Positions 34,428 through 34,596 of a stretch of 34,596 bases of DNA are shown piece after piece. The DNA lies in assembly GCA_028684915.1 (NCBI GenBank), contig JAQUEZ010000057.1, positions 1 through 34,596 on the forward strand, in the 5' to 3' direction. The notes beneath the pieces are model-generated. The model made no database searches. It was not told the origin of the DNA and saw nothing but the letters and a program-made list of their open reading frames with translations. The translations under genes and the position numbers were made by a program. Position 1 is the stretch's first letter; each line of letters starts with the position of its first letter. This stretch comes from Desulfobulbus sp. GTDB taxonomy: Bacteria > Desulfobacterota > Desulfobulbia > Desulfobulbales > Desulfobulbaceae.

Positions 34428-34596
34428 ACTATTTCGAGTTAACCTTCTAATTTAGAACAACTATTTCACCTTTGGGAATCACTTAAATTGCTGAATTTTT
34501 ATAGATATTGTGTATAATAACACCATTAAATAATTCTTTTTTTTGGGGGCGTTCTACCTCATCTCAGCGACCCCGAAAAAAAGAAATTCAGCAAAG
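34401..34596. other. AT-rich inserted or foreign DNA at the right edge
   Basis: This segment begins where the thiamine-binding gene breaks. It is clearly more AT-rich than the rest, has a TATAAT at 34513-34518, and contains an 18-bp near-perfect inverted repeat (34534-34551 with 34568-34585; TTCTTTTTTTTGGGGGCG and its complement with two differences). It is probably the left part of a mobile element that continues outside the window. No coding frame is recognisable. Confidence 0.5.

Overview
This window looks like chromosomal DNA of an anaerobic Desulfobacterota bacterium, most likely a sulfate reducer of the Desulfobulbales type. That placement is inferred from gene content: a clostridial/deltaproteobacterial-type nifH-I1-I2-D-K operon, a periplasmic oxygen-sensitive Hyb-type [NiFe] hydrogenase with its own small cytochrome c, a PEP-CTERM protein, and a Rec-GGDEF protein with Hypr-type (cGAMP-synthase-like) active-site features. 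No rRNA, tRNA or CRISPR array was seen.

Layout. (1) 1-2500: a transposase tail (ISL3 family) fused onto the remains of a LytTR response regulator, a tiny PEP-CTERM protein, a secreted thermonuclease-like protein and a HEPN-like protein. (2) 2650-9700: an acetyltransferase, then a leftward nif operon read nifH, nifI1, nifI2, nifD, nifK, a NifB-like protein without the radical-SAM cysteines, and a [2Fe-2S] ferredoxin. A sigma-54 promoter and a NifA-type upstream site sit in front of nifH. nifE, nifN and a canonical nifB are not in the window. (3) 9900-12000: a leftward pair made of a glutamine-amidotransferase-fold protein that has lost its catalytic triad and an unknown protein with a possible RelA/SpoT-like C-terminal half. 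(4) 12550-14040: a small membrane protein and a cyclic-nucleotide-fold/DUF4388 regulator-like protein. (5) 14230-20110: hydrogenase operon hybO-hybA-hybC-hybD-hybB-cytochrome c, closed by a strong terminator. (6) 20275-21252: the Rec-GGDEF protein. (7) 21270-28400: a DUF1186 protein and a tightly coupled leftward sulfur-amino-acid operon (patB-like, metX, metW, cysE, cysK, MOSC protein, YkgJ-type cysteine-cluster protein). (8) 28630-34100: ettA, an EamA transporter, a divergent lipoprotein, and a pyruvate kinase with an N-terminal response-regulator receiver domain. (9) The right edge holds a thiamine-binding-family gene cut off by AT-rich foreign-looking DNA.

Three copies of a MITE-like inverted repeat (91, 91 and 163 bp) lie at gene 3' ends at about 3.1, 28.5 and 32.1 kb.

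The most unusual items are the receiver-pyruvate kinase fusion, the Hypr-like Rec-GGDEF beside a hydrogenase/cytochrome operon, the NifB-like protein without SAM-cluster cysteines inside the nif operon, and the dead amidotransferase paired with a possible nucleotidyltransferase.
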